DNA from: JBLNDG01 sp050261415
GTDB taxonomy: Bacteria; Bacillota; Clostridia; Lutisporales; Lutisporaceae
Assembly: GCA_050261415.1 (NCBI GenBank)
Contig: JBLNDG010000177.1
Location: 1 to 44,734 of the forward strand
DNA: 44,734 nt
Reading direction: 5' to 3'
In this document: piece by piece, positions 25,091 through 33,100 of the stretch
How positions within the stretch are numbered: the stretch's first letter is position 1
Layout: the number at the start of each line of letters is the position of its first letter
The notes under the pieces: generated by a model
Database searches by the model: none
Seen by the model: only the letters and a program-made list of their open reading frames with translations
Told to the model about the DNA's origin: nothing
Made by a program: the position numbers and the translations under genes

Positions 25091-26479
25091 ATGTATCTGA
25101 AAGTATTCGACTGTGATAGCAACTCTGGTTCACAAATTGAGATGAATGAATTGATAGCAAGAATTACAGCCTATAATACCGATGCGAAATATGGGTTTGA
25201 GCTTTTAAAGGCTTTTGCAGTCATGGCAAGGACTGAACTGGCGAGAAAGACATTTATCTATGGCGGTAAGGGCTGCGAAAACCATAAGGGGTATGACCTG
25301 TGCACCGAGCCTGGACATTGCCTGGAATACGGTCTCTCAAAAGTAGCAGTACCGGAATCCGTATACGATGCAGTAAAGGCAACAGGAAACATGATTCTAC
25401 TGTTTGAAGGAAAGCCAATAAAACCATATTTTCATTACAGGTGCGGGGGTGCCACTGAAAACTCCGAAAATGTATTGGGGAACAGGGTAACCTATCTGAG
25501 AAGAGTCCTATGTTCCTTTTGCAAGGATATATCAGATGACAACAGTGACAAGTATTTTACGGTAGACGAATTGGAAGAACTGCTAAAGACCAGATTTAAA
25601 AAGCCTGACGGCATATATTACAATATACAGGGTATGTTCGAAGATATGGAGGTTGACGAGCAGGGGAAGATAAGCAGACTAAAAATCGGCTCCAAAGTCT
25701 TCAAAGGTACTGAACTGATGAATGTACTCAAGCTTAACTCTACCCGGTTTGATTATGTACCTGTGAAATTTCTCATAAAATGCATAGGGATGGGCCATGG
25801 GCTAGGCCTGTGCCAATGCGGGGCAAATGAGATGGCAAAATCGGGAAGAAGCTTTGATGAAATCCTTAGGTATTATTTTACGGGCGTTAAAATAGGTGAA
25901 ATGGAGATGCCCGAATCGAATAAACCGTTGAAAGGCACAAGGCTGGTTCTTGACGCAGCTTATGGCGGCGAAGGATGCAGCGGAAACGCAGCTCCGGTGG
26001 CATCATATGAAAAAGACATAAATCTTGATATTGTTATGAAGCTCAGACGCCTGCTTTCTGATGACGGGGCGGAGGTATACCTGACCAGGGACAGTAATGT
26101 TGGAATGGTATTGTCCGACAGAGCTTCCATATCGAACGATAAGAGGCCGGATTTTTTTTTATCGGTAGGACAGAATAGCTTTCAGAATTCGAGTGCCACT
26201 GGTACGGAGATATATTATTACAGAGGAGATTCCGAGGGTGAGAAGCTTGCGAAGCTAATAATTGAGGAAACAAGCAAATCTTTTGGCCTAAAAAATAGGG
26301 GGATAAGAAACGCAGATTTTTATCTGCTTAGAGAAGTGAAGGCTTCCGCGGTGATTATACAGCTCCTGTATATAAGTAATCCTGATGATGAAAGGCTGCT
26401 GCTGGATGAGAATTTCAGGAGTAGTGCTGCGGAGGCGATATATAAAGCTATAAGGAAGTATTATAAAAGTATTCAGTAA
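25091..26479 (+). CDS. SpoIID-type domain fused to a degenerate Amidase_3 domain
   Basis: A 462-residue two-domain protein. The N-terminal 270 residues match the SpoIID/LytB family of spore peptidoglycan lytic transglycosylases: FELLKAFAVMARTEL with the likely catalytic Glu, HYRCGGATENSENV, and MGHGLGLCQCGANEMAKSG. The C-terminal part (about residues 283-460) matches N-acetylmuramoyl-L-alanine amidase (Amidase_3), but its zinc and catalytic residues are altered. GHGG is AYGG (LDAAYGGEG, about residue 290). SxHxN is SVGQNS (about residue 357). The late catalytic Glu is Gln (VIIQLLYISN, about residue 421). No signal peptide is evident. The gene starts 16 nt after yabG with GGGAGG, so the two are likely co-transcribed late in sporulation. 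Confidence 0.88.
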   Translation: MYLKVFDCDSNSGSQIEMNELIARITAYNTDAKYGFELLKAFAVMARTELARKTFIYGGKGCENHKGYDLCTEPGHCLEYGLSKVAVPESVYDAVKATGNMILLFEGKPIKPYFHYRCGGATENSENVLGNRVTYLRRVLCSFCKDISDDNSDKYFTVDELEELLKTRFKKPDGIYYNIQGMFEDMEVDEQGKISRLKIGSKVFKGTELMNVLKLNSTRFDYVPVKFLIKCIGMGHGLGLCQCGANEMAKSGRSFDEILRYYFTGVKIGEMEMPESNKPLKGTRLVLDAAYGGEGCSGNAAPVASYEKDINLDIVMKLRRLLSDDGAEVYLTRDSNVGMVLSDRASISNDKRPDFFLSVGQNSFQNSSATGTEIYYYRGDSEGEKLAKLIIEETSKSFGLKNRGIRNADFYLLREVKASAVIIQLLYISNPDDERLLLDENFRSSAAEAIYKAIRKYYKSIQ

Positions 26480-26496
26480 GAATAGTATCCCCGGTA

Positions 26497-26534
26497 AAGC
26501 GAAAGCTGCTCCCATTGGGTGCAGCTTTCGCTTA
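26497..26534. terminator. Intrinsic terminator after the yabG operon
   Basis: AAGCGAAAGCTGC and GCAGCTTTCGCTT are exact complements around an 11-nt loop. There is no long T-run on the plus strand, so efficiency is uncertain. Confidence 0.6.
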
Positions 26535-26552
26535 TGCACCATTTAATACTTT

Positions 26553-27470
26553 TTAGAACAGTCCGGTTATGGTGCCTAACTCATCAATGTCTATTTTCTC
26601 CGCTGATGGAACCCCGGGCAGTCCCGGCATTACCATGATGTCACCGGTAAGGGCGACGATGAATCCTGCTCCGGCGGATATCCTTACTTCCTTTACTGCT
26701 ATATTGAAGTTTTTGGGCCTTCCGAGCAGTGCAGGGTTATCAGACAGGGAATATTGGGTTTTTGCCATGCATCTTAAGTGCTCTTACGGTTGCTACGATT
26801 ACTACTGACGAGGGCTTCAGATCCGCCATTCTACATTTGATATCCATGAATTTTTCAGCCCCGAGGTCTGCACCAAAGCCTGCTTCGGTCACCAGGTAGT
26901 AAACCTTCTTCTCTTACGAAACCGTTGGCTTTTCCACCCAAGCCTACAATTACATGCCTTAATGCCCTATCGTTCATGTCCAGTACCCGTTTCCAGACAA
27001 TCTGCCTGGGATCAATCCCCAATGTATTTCCATGATTTATGTGATTGTCAATCGCGGCCGAAAGCAGGTTGTTTGCAGTGGTTATAGCATGCATATCTCC
27101 TGTAAAGTGAAGGTTTATATCCTCCATTGGGACTACCTGGGCATATCCTCCTCCGGCCGCTCCTCCTTTTACGCCGAATACAGGGCCGAGTGAAGGTTCT
27201 CTTAATGCAATGCAAGTTTTTTTGCCTATTCTTGAAAGAGCCTGGCCCAGGCCTACTGTTGTTGTGGATTTTCCCTCCCCGGCGGGAGTAGGGGTTATTG
27301 CAGTTACGAGAATAAGCTTGCCACCCTTTTTATCCTTTAGCCTGTTCCAAATTATTTTAGCTTTATATTTTCCGTAAAGCTCTATCTCGTCCTCCTCGAC
27401 ACCAATTTTTGGCAATTTCCATAATTGAAAGCATTTTTGCCTCCTGGGCAATTTCTATATCGGTTTTCAT
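26553..27470 (-). pseudogene. fhs: Decayed formate-tetrahydrofolate ligase gene
   Basis: Formate-tetrahydrofolate ligase feeds formate into one-carbon metabolism and the Wood-Ljungdahl pathway; intact proteins are about 556 residues. Here about 300 residues survive in three blocks. Block 1 begins at ATG 27470 (KTDIEIAQEAKMLSIMEIAK). A one-base loss near 27417 then shifts the frame into GVEEDEIELYGKYKAKI. It continues past the ATP loop TPTPAGEGKSTTT to GGKANGFVREEG. Block 2 (about 26904-26774) reads YLVTEAGFGADLGAEKF to VRALKMHG. Block 3 (26768-26553) reads KTQYSLSDNPALLGRP to the normal C-terminus GTITGLF and stop. About 115 and 140 codons are missing at the two joins, so the gene cannot make a working enzyme. 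Confidence 0.92.
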
Positions 27471-27713
27471 ATCAGACACGGTTTCTTCCCTTCATAGTAA
27501 AAAGACAATAGCAATATGAGCTAATTTATGTCGGTTTGGATTATTTTATGCAATGAGCAGCCTTGGTTGCTAAAATGCGCCAATATAAGCCTTATATATA
27601 AAAAAAGAGATAATACCGGGAAGAAACCCGTAAATGCAAGGTAAATCAACTTAAAATACATATAAAATATATTTGACTAATAAAAAAGAAATTGATATAA
27701 TATTTTATTCTGA

Positions 27714-27742
27714 TTGACATATAATATATGTTATGATAAAAT
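27714..27742 (+). promoter_or_regulatory. Sigma-A promoter of veg
   Basis: TTGACA (27714-27719), a 17-nt spacer, and TAAAAT (27737-27742), only about 30 nt before the start codon and in very AT-rich DNA. In Bacillus subtilis veg has one of the strongest vegetative promoters. The rest of the 27471-27772 gap shows no other feature I can name. Confidence 0.7.
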
Positions 27743-27772
27743 TTAAGATGTTGGGAAGGAAGGTGATTTTTT

Positions 27773-28045
27773 ATGGTCTCAAAAAATACCCTCTCCCTCA
27801 TCAAAAGCAATATAGACAACTATGTTGGGGAAAGAGTTGTTCTCAGAGCCAATAAAGGCAGGAAGAAGATAAGTATAAAGCAAGGTGTTATTGAGAAGAC
27901 ATATCCCAGTATATTTTTAGTAAGGATTGAAGGCGAGGTTCCCGAGGATTTTGGCAGAACCGTTTCATTCAGCTATTCGGATATACTGACCAAGTCTATC
28001 GAGCTTTTTGCTTGCAAGGACAATGTTAAGATAGGCTGTATGTAA
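27773..28045 (+). CDS. veg: Veg family protein
   Basis: A 90-residue small beta-rich protein of the Veg family, known in Bacillus subtilis to influence biofilm gene expression and spore outgrowth. The family pattern is clear: SLIKSNIDNYVGERVVLRAN near the start, GRKKISIKQGVIEKTYPSIF, and VSFSYSDILTKSIEL. It is slightly longer than the Bacillus protein (about 86). ATG follows GGAAGGAAGG-type sequence. In Bacillus veg lies between yabG and ispE; the same order holds here with extra genes inserted. Confidence 0.93.
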   Translation: MVSKNTLSLIKSNIDNYVGERVVLRANKGRKKISIKQGVIEKTYPSIFLVRIEGEVPEDFGRTVSFSYSDILTKSIELFACKDNVKIGCM

Positions 28046-28157
28046 TCTCCCGACTTACAAAATTTCGAAGCTCTTTACGATGCAATAAACGTTATAATAT
28101 TAGCTGCAGATTTTGCTTGAAAAGGCAAAGTTAATATGCTGCCGGCGCAACCTTGTG

Positions 28158-28212
28158 AAAAGGCAAAAAATTGAGACCCGTTTGCGGGTTCTTAATTTTT
28201 TTGCCTTTTTTT
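28158..28212 (+). terminator. Long intrinsic terminator after veg
   Basis: The arms at 28158-28180 and 28185-28211 pair over more than 20 bp with one bulge and end in a T-run. A smaller GAAA-loop hairpin (TTTTGCTT/AGGCAAAG) precedes it at about 28113-28133. I could not match the 28046-28157 stretch to any riboswitch I know. Confidence 0.8.
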
Positions 28213-28225
28213 ATAACGAATAGTT

Positions 28226-28413
28226 ATATGTTTCGCACTAAACATCTTATACTTAATTCATATGATGCGACATAAGGTACGGGTAACACTGAATACACGG
28301 AAGCCCACTGAAGACACGGCGGGGAAATAATATAAGTTACTGTGTAATTCCGTGAAAAATCCGTGTGTTCCGTGGTTTTCGTCTCTTAACCTTTAAGGAA
28401 TACCCTGGCTTTC
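28226..28413 (+). repeat. Dispersed ~200-bp repeat, copy 2
   Basis: Same element and orientation as 18986-19216, starting at the ATGTTTcgcactAAACAT palindrome. It lacks 11 bp between the two AATTCC direct repeats (AATTCCgcaggAATTCC in copy 1), and its 3' end (TACCCTGGCTTTC) is divergent. It lies in inverted orientation to copy 4, with 11.4 kb between them. The flanking 28414-28480 holds nothing I can name. Confidence 0.9.
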
Positions 28414-28482
28414 TCGAGTCTGAAGATTACTTCGTATTCAATCTTAAACATGAAATAATTTTTTATTCCCATCTCTAAATTT

Positions 28483-28501
28483 TTATGCATACAATGCATA
28501 A
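28483..28501 (+). promoter_or_regulatory. ARG-box-like palindrome upstream of arcA
   Basis: TTATGCATacaATGCATAA is an exact 8-bp inverted repeat with a 3-nt centre. It resembles arginine-repressor operators (TGAAT....ATTCA) in size and AT-richness but differs in the half-site base and centre spacing. It lies about 160 nt upstream of the likely arcA promoter. Confidence 0.3.
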
Positions 28502-28661
28502 ATGTTGTAAAATCTATTTTGCATACTTTAGTGATATTGGAATATCCTAAATATTAACTGGAACTTAACATAAATTTTTCCCCTTTTTATAGTTCTTGAA
28601 TTAATATACAGATAAATGGAATTAACTGTAAATTGTGCTTGGAGTGCTGTATTTCATGGTC

Positions 28662-28690
28662 TTGTACATTATGTAAGATTTGTATATACT
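28662..28690 (+). promoter_or_regulatory. Likely sigma-A promoter of arcA
   Basis: TTGTAC (28662-28667), a 17-nt spacer, and TATACT (28685-28690), giving a short leader before the start at 28728. Confidence 0.55.
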
Positions 28691-28727
28691 AAAGTTGCTT
28701 AAAATAATTTAGAAAGGAGCCTAGCAT

Positions 28728-29966
28728 ATGAATGATATGAATAGGGGACCTTTTTTGAACGTGACCTCCGAAATCGGCAAATTAAAAGCTGTCCTCCTGC
28801 ATAAGCCGGGTAAGGAACTTGAAAGGCTTACACCGGATTATTTGCGGGAACTCTTGTTTGATGACATTCCATGGCTTAGGAAGATGAGGGTGGAACACGA
28901 TGAGTTTGCCGAGGTATTGAGGGAAAGGGGAACACATGTATATTATGTAGAGGATTTGCTTTCCGAAATACTGGAGAATGTAGACGTTAAAAGGAATCTT
29001 ATTAATGATATACTGCTTCACTGCCATATAGAAAACCCCGAACTGCATGAATTGATTTCATCATATTTGTTCGATAAAAGTCCTAAGGAAATGGCGGAAA
29101 TTGCAATAGCAGGCTTTAACAAAAAAGACCTGCCGGATGTAGAAAGAGAGTATAGCCTCTCGGACTATGTATATAAGGATTACCCGCTTTATATTAATCC
29201 TATACCCAATCTATACTTCATGAGGGACCCTGCAGCAGTTATAGGAAACGGGATATGCATAAATTCGATGCATACCGATGCGAGAAGAAGGGAACCGATG
29301 CTCATAAGGTACATCTATGAGTACAATCCCGTTTTCAAAAAGGAATATTCCTCAGTCTGGTACAACTATACGCTTCCCCACAGCATAGAGGGCGGGGATA
29401 TATTGGTTCTGGGCAAGGAAGTAATAGCAATAGGCTGCAGCGAAAGAACCTCTGCAGGCGGAATTGAAATATTAGCGAGAAACCTTTTCGCCAGCAATGA
29501 AAACCTTAAAGAGGTACTTGCGGTTCAGATTCCTGCATTAAGAGCATTTATGCATCTTGATACCGTATTTACAATGGTTGATAGGGACAAATTCACAATT
29601 TACCCTGGAATACAGGACAAGGTTACTGTATATAAGCTTACTAGAGGCAGTAAGAACGGTATAAAGGTTACTGTGGAGGATGATCTTGTCGGAGCTCTGA
29701 AGAGGAGCCTGAAGCTCCCTTCGGTAAACCTTATCCAGAGCGGCGGCGGGGATATAATTACTGCTGCAAGAGAGCAGTGGAACGACAGTACTAATACGCT
29801 GGCCATAGCTCCGGGTGTAGTTGTAACCTACAGCAGGAATGAAGCATCGAATGATGTTTTGAGAAAGAATGGAATAAAAGTAATTGAAATTGAAGGCTCC
29901 GAACTAGTAAGGGGAAGGGGCGGCCCAAGGTGTATGAGCATGCCTCTCGCAAGAGAAGAAATATAA
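28728..29966 (+). CDS. arcA: Arginine deiminase
   Basis: Converts arginine to citrulline and ammonia, the first step of the energy-yielding arginine deiminase pathway. The 412-residue product has SEIGKLKAVLLHKPG at the N-terminus, NLYFMRDPAAVIG, the catalytic HSIEGGDILVLG, FMHLDTVFTM, and the nucleophile Cys in GRGGPRCMSMPL. Length is standard (about 410). ATG at 28728 lies 8 nt after AAAGGAG. It is followed 32 nt later by ornithine carbamoyltransferase, and then carbamate kinase. Confidence 0.96.
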   Translation: MNDMNRGPFLNVTSEIGKLKAVLLHKPGKELERLTPDYLRELLFDDIPWLRKMRVEHDEFAEVLRERGTHVYYVEDLLSEILENVDVKRNLINDILLHCHIENPELHELISSYLFDKSPKEMAEIAIAGFNKKDLPDVEREYSLSDYVYKDYPLYINPIPNLYFMRDPAAVIGNGICINSMHTDARRREPMLIRYIYEYNPVFKKEYSSVWYNYTLPHSIEGGDILVLGKEVIAIGCSERTSAGGIEILARNLFASNENLKEVLAVQIPALRAFMHLDTVFTMVDRDKFTIYPGIQDKVTVYKLTRGSKNGIKVTVEDDLVGALKRSLKLPSVNLIQSGGGDIITAAREQWNDSTNTLAIAPGVVVTYSRNEASNDVLRKNGIKVIEIEGSELVRGRGGPRCMSMPLAREEI

Positions 29967-29998
29967 CGCGGAACAATATTTTAAAAGGAGAGATTTAG

Positions 29999-30985
29999 AT
30001 GGCAGTTAATCTTAAAGGCAGAAGTTTTCTCACACTAATGGACTTTTCACCATTGGAAATCAGGTACATGTTGGATTTATCCCATGATCTGAAAGCAAAA
30101 AAAAGGTCTGGAATATACAACTACATGCTGAAGGGTAAAAATATAGTATTGTTATTTGAAAAGACCTCAACAAGAACCAGATGTGCATTTGAGGTAGCAG
30201 CGCTGGAAGAAGGCGCCCATGTTACCTATCTGGATCAGGGAAGCTCACAGATGGGCAAAAAAGAATCCCTTGAAGATACAGCAAAGGTTTTGGGAAGGTT
30301 CTATGACGGTATAGAATATAGAGGCTATAAGCAGACAGTCGTTGAAGATCTTGCAAAATATTCAGGAGTACCGGTATGGAACGGACTTACCGACGTTGAC
30401 CACCCTACACAGATTTTGGCTGACATGATGACTATTGAAGAACATGTAGCAAAGCCGCTCAATAAGGTAAAGGTTGTTTTTGCAGGCGATACAAGGAACA
30501 ATATGGCTTATGCATGGATGTACGGCTGTGCAAAAATGGGAATGCACTTTGTAGCACTCGGGCCAAAAGAATTAAGCCCAAAAGAAGAGATTGTCAACAA
30601 GGTTGGGGAAATTGCGAAAGAAACAGGCGCTGTTGTAGAGATAGCTCATGATATGGAAGCAGTAAAGGGCGCAGATGTAATTTATACGGATGTATGGGCA
30701 TCAATGGGGGAAGAAGAGCAGATACCTGAAAGAGTAAGACTTCTGACACCTTTCAAGGTTACTATGGAAATGATTAATAAAACAGGGAACCCTGATGTTA
30801 TCTTCATGCACTGCCTGCCGGCTTTCCATGATTTCGAAACAAAGCTTGCAAAGGAAATGAAGGAAAAAGGCTTTGATATCCGTGAGGTTACGGACGAAGT
30901 ATTCAGAAGCAAGCATTCAGTGGTATTTGATGAAGCCGAAAACAGGATGCATACGATTAAAGCGGTTATGGTAGCAACATTATAA
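29999..30985 (+). CDS. Ornithine carbamoyltransferase
   Basis: Interconverts citrulline plus phosphate with ornithine plus carbamoyl phosphate. The 328-residue protein has the carbamoyl-phosphate site FEKTSTRTRC, DHPTQILADMMTIEEH, DVWASMGEE and the ornithine loop FMHCLPAFHD. Position after arcA indicates the catabolic role (often called arcB), though sequence alone does not separate catabolic from anabolic (argF) enzymes, so I leave the symbol open. ATG follows AAAAGGAG. A dispersed repeat copy separates it from carbamate kinase. Confidence 0.94.
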   Translation: MAVNLKGRSFLTLMDFSPLEIRYMLDLSHDLKAKKRSGIYNYMLKGKNIVLLFEKTSTRTRCAFEVAALEEGAHVTYLDQGSSQMGKKESLEDTAKVLGRFYDGIEYRGYKQTVVEDLAKYSGVPVWNGLTDVDHPTQILADMMTIEEHVAKPLNKVKVVFAGDTRNNMAYAWMYGCAKMGMHFVALGPKELSPKEEIVNKVGEIAKETGAVVEIAHDMEAVKGADVIYTDVWASMGEEEQIPERVRLLTPFKVTMEMINKTGNPDVIFMHCLPAFHDFETKLAKEMKEKGFDIREVTDEVFRSKHSVVFDEAENRMHTIKAVMVATL

Positions 30986-31001
30986 AAATAGGTATGGGGT
31001 G

Positions 31002-31167
31002 GCGGGTAACACTGAAAACACTGAAATCCACTGAATACACGGCGGGGAAATAATATGAGTTACTGTGTAATTCCGCAGGAATTCTGTGAAAAATCCGTGT
31101 GTTCCGTGGTTTTCGTTTCTTCACCTGTGGGGAATACCCTAACTTCCCCGTGCCTATTGCCAATCGC
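31002..31167 (+). repeat. Dispersed repeat, copy 3, inside the arc operon
   Basis: Same orientation as copies 1 and 2 but truncated at the 5' end: it starts at GCGGGTAACACTGAAAAC and lacks the ATGTTTcgcactAAACAT palindrome. It keeps AATTCCgcaGGAATT, GTGTGTTCCGTGGTTTTCG and GGAATACCCTAACTTCCCC, and ends in TGCCTATTGCC. It sits between the ornithine carbamoyltransferase and carbamate kinase genes. Confidence 0.9.
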
Positions 31168-31250
31168 TTGATGAATGCATCGCATTCTATCTTTTTTACG
31201 GCATATATAGTACATGGAAAAATATGATTACAGTTTGGAGGAATTGAAAT

Positions 31251-32195
31251 ATGGCAGCAACAAAGGTTGTTGTGGCATTAGGAGGAAATGCTCTGCAGGA
31301 AGCGGGAAAACCTGCTACTGCTGAAGCACAGCTGGAGGTAGTTAATAAAACGGCGGAGTTTATTGCAGAAATGAGCTGCAGCGGATATGAGCTTGCAATA
31401 GCGCATGGGAACGGGCCACAGGTAGGAAGGATACTTTTGGCATCAGAAACTGCTGCAAATGTGACACCGGCTATGCCTTTTGATGTTTGCGGCGCAATGA
31501 GCCAGGGGTACATAGGCTACCATATCCAGCAGGGTCTCAGACAGGCACTTAGAAAAAGAGGAAGAAATGTACCCGTTGTTACAGTTGTGACTCAGGTTGT
31601 CGTAGACAAGGATGACCCGGGGTTCAAAAATCCGACGAAACCCATTGGTGCATTCTATACTGAAGAAGAAGCAAAAAAGCTTCAAGCAGAAAAGGGTTAT
31701 GTAATGAAGGAAGACGCGGGAAGAGGCTGGAGAAGGGTTGTTGCGTCTCCTATGCCCAAGAAGATAGTTGAACTTTCTGCCGTAAAGGAATTGTGGGATA
31801 CTACCATCGTTGTTACAGTTGGCGGGGGCGGGATACCTGTAATTGAAAAAGAGGACGGATCCCTGGAGGGTATAGCAGCAGTCATAGATAAGGATCTTGC
31901 GGCAGAGAGACTTGCTGAAGATATTGGCGCAGATATACTGATGATTCTTACTGAAGTTGAAAAGGTATCAATAAACTTCAAAAAGCCTGACCAGAAGGAT
32001 CTTGACAATATTACCGTTGCAGAAGCCGAAAAATATATTAAGGAAGGTCACTTCGCTCCGGGCAGCATGCTTCCGAAGGTTCAGGCAGCAATGATGTTTG
32101 CAAAGGCAAATCCGGGCAAGAAGGCAATAATCACTTCGCTGTACAAGGCTGTGGAAGCTTTGGAGGGCAAGGCAGGTACAACAATAACGCTATAA
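31251..32195 (+). CDS. arcC: Carbamate kinase
   Basis: Transfers phosphate from carbamoyl phosphate to ADP, giving the ATP yield of arginine fermentation. The 314-residue product shows VVVALGGNALQEAGKP, AIAHGNGPQVGRILLA, KPIGAFYTEEEAK, VVASPMPKKIVE, VTVGGGGIPVIE and KDLAAERLAEDIGADILMILTEV. ATG follows TTGGAGGAA by 8-9 nt. The gene is 265 bp downstream of its partner because of the intervening repeat, but belongs to the same pathway. No arcD antiporter gene is seen in the window. Confidence 0.96.
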   Translation: MAATKVVVALGGNALQEAGKPATAEAQLEVVNKTAEFIAEMSCSGYELAIAHGNGPQVGRILLASETAANVTPAMPFDVCGAMSQGYIGYHIQQGLRQALRKRGRNVPVVTVVTQVVVDKDDPGFKNPTKPIGAFYTEEEAKKLQAEKGYVMKEDAGRGWRRVVASPMPKKIVELSAVKELWDTTIVVTVGGGGIPVIEKEDGSLEGIAAVIDKDLAAERLAEDIGADILMILTEVEKVSINFKKPDQKDLDNITVAEAEKYIKEGHFAPGSMLPKVQAAMMFAKANPGKKAIITSLYKAVEALEGKAGTTITL

Positions 32196-32203
32196 TGATT
32201 CCA

Positions 32204-32233
32204 AAAACTCAAGTAAAGTACTTGAGTTTTTTT
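32204..32233 (+). terminator. Intrinsic terminator of the arc operon
   Basis: AAAACTCAAGT and ACTTGAGTTTT pair perfectly around a 5-nt loop and run into a T8 tract. Confidence 0.9.
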
Positions 32234-32366
32234 TGCCTAAGCTAAATAGAATAAGGTATCCGGAGATGAATAACTCAAAAGTTATTTTATTTTCGTTTCC
32301 TGTATAGTATAATATAATTTGTTGAATAAAAGATATGAATAATGCGAAAAATATGAGGTGGCTCTT

Positions 32367-32906
32367 ATGGAAATAGGAAGCATAATAAGAAAACTAAGGC
32401 GCAAACAAGATATAAGCATAGAACAGCTTGCAGAAAAAACCGGATTGAGCACCGGACTTATCAGTCAGTTGGAGAGGGATATAACTGGCCCTTCCGTTGC
32501 GTCACTATGGAAGATAGCTAAAGCGCTAAATGTGTCTATTAATTATTTTTTTGAGGAATTTGAAGATAATAACCCTATTGTGAGAAAAAGTGAGCGAAAG
32601 AAAATACAGTTGCCTAATTCCAATATAACTTATGAGCTGCTGTGTCCCAATCTTCGAAAGGCTATTGAGATGCTGCTGGTGAAAATAGAACCAGGTGAAT
32701 GCAGTACGGAGGACCAGATAAGCCATGAGGGGGAAGAATGTGGAATTGTTTTGCAGGGAACCATAAAGATTAGATGGGGAGATAAAGAATACTTGCTGGA
32801 GGAGGGCGACAGCATATATTTTGACAGCACAGTACCGCACCGGTATGTTAACTGCGGGGATACAACCGCAATATCAATATGGGCCATGGTACCGCCAAGC
32901 TTTTAA
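32367..32906 (+). CDS. XRE-family regulator with C-terminal cupin domain
   Basis: A 179-residue transcription factor with an N-terminal XRE helix-turn-helix (about residues 5-60, QLAEKTGLSTGLISQLERD) and a C-terminal cupin domain (about 105-175, SHEGEECGIVLQGTIKIRWGD in part: EECGIVLQGTIKI; and YFDSTVPHRYVNCG). Proteins of this class often control amino-acid, polyamine or peptide use, with the cupin sensing the effector. ATG at 32367 follows GAGGTG by 6 nt; an in-frame GTG at 32358 is part of that site. It lies between the arc operon and the DUF819-dipeptidase genes and is a fair candidate to regulate either. Confidence 0.9.
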   Translation: MEIGSIIRKLRRKQDISIEQLAEKTGLSTGLISQLERDITGPSVASLWKIAKALNVSINYFFEEFEDNNPIVRKSERKKIQLPNSNITYELLCPNLRKAIEMLLVKIEPGECSTEDQISHEGEECGIVLQGTIKIRWGDKEYLLEEGDSIYFDSTVPHRYVNCGDTTAISIWAMVPPSF

Positions 32907-32921
32907 TTCACTGAGACTTAA

Positions 32922-32967
32922 AACAAACAACCTCTGTTCAATTTTGAACTGAGGTTGTTTGTTTTTT
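32922..32967 (+). terminator. Intrinsic terminator of the XRE-cupin gene
   Basis: AAACAAACAACCTC and GAGGTTGTTTGTTT are exact complements, with an inner TTCAA/TTGAA pairing, followed by a T-run. Confidence 0.9.
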
Positions 32968-33100
32968 AGAAATATTCAATATAGTGAAATAAAATAAAAA
33001 ATATTTTAATATATAGAAGGGATTTTCAATTTAATGAAGAATATATTTGCAAGAGGAATTTATACAAAATTAAACAAATTTTTATTAAGGAGGAGTACAA

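Noticed and set aside
28046..28157. Cyclic-di-GMP or other riboswitch after veg
   Set aside because: GGCAAAG and GCGCAACC strings look superficially similar, but the ordered core and tetraloop-receptor parts are absent; no downstream gene would be controlled before the terminator.
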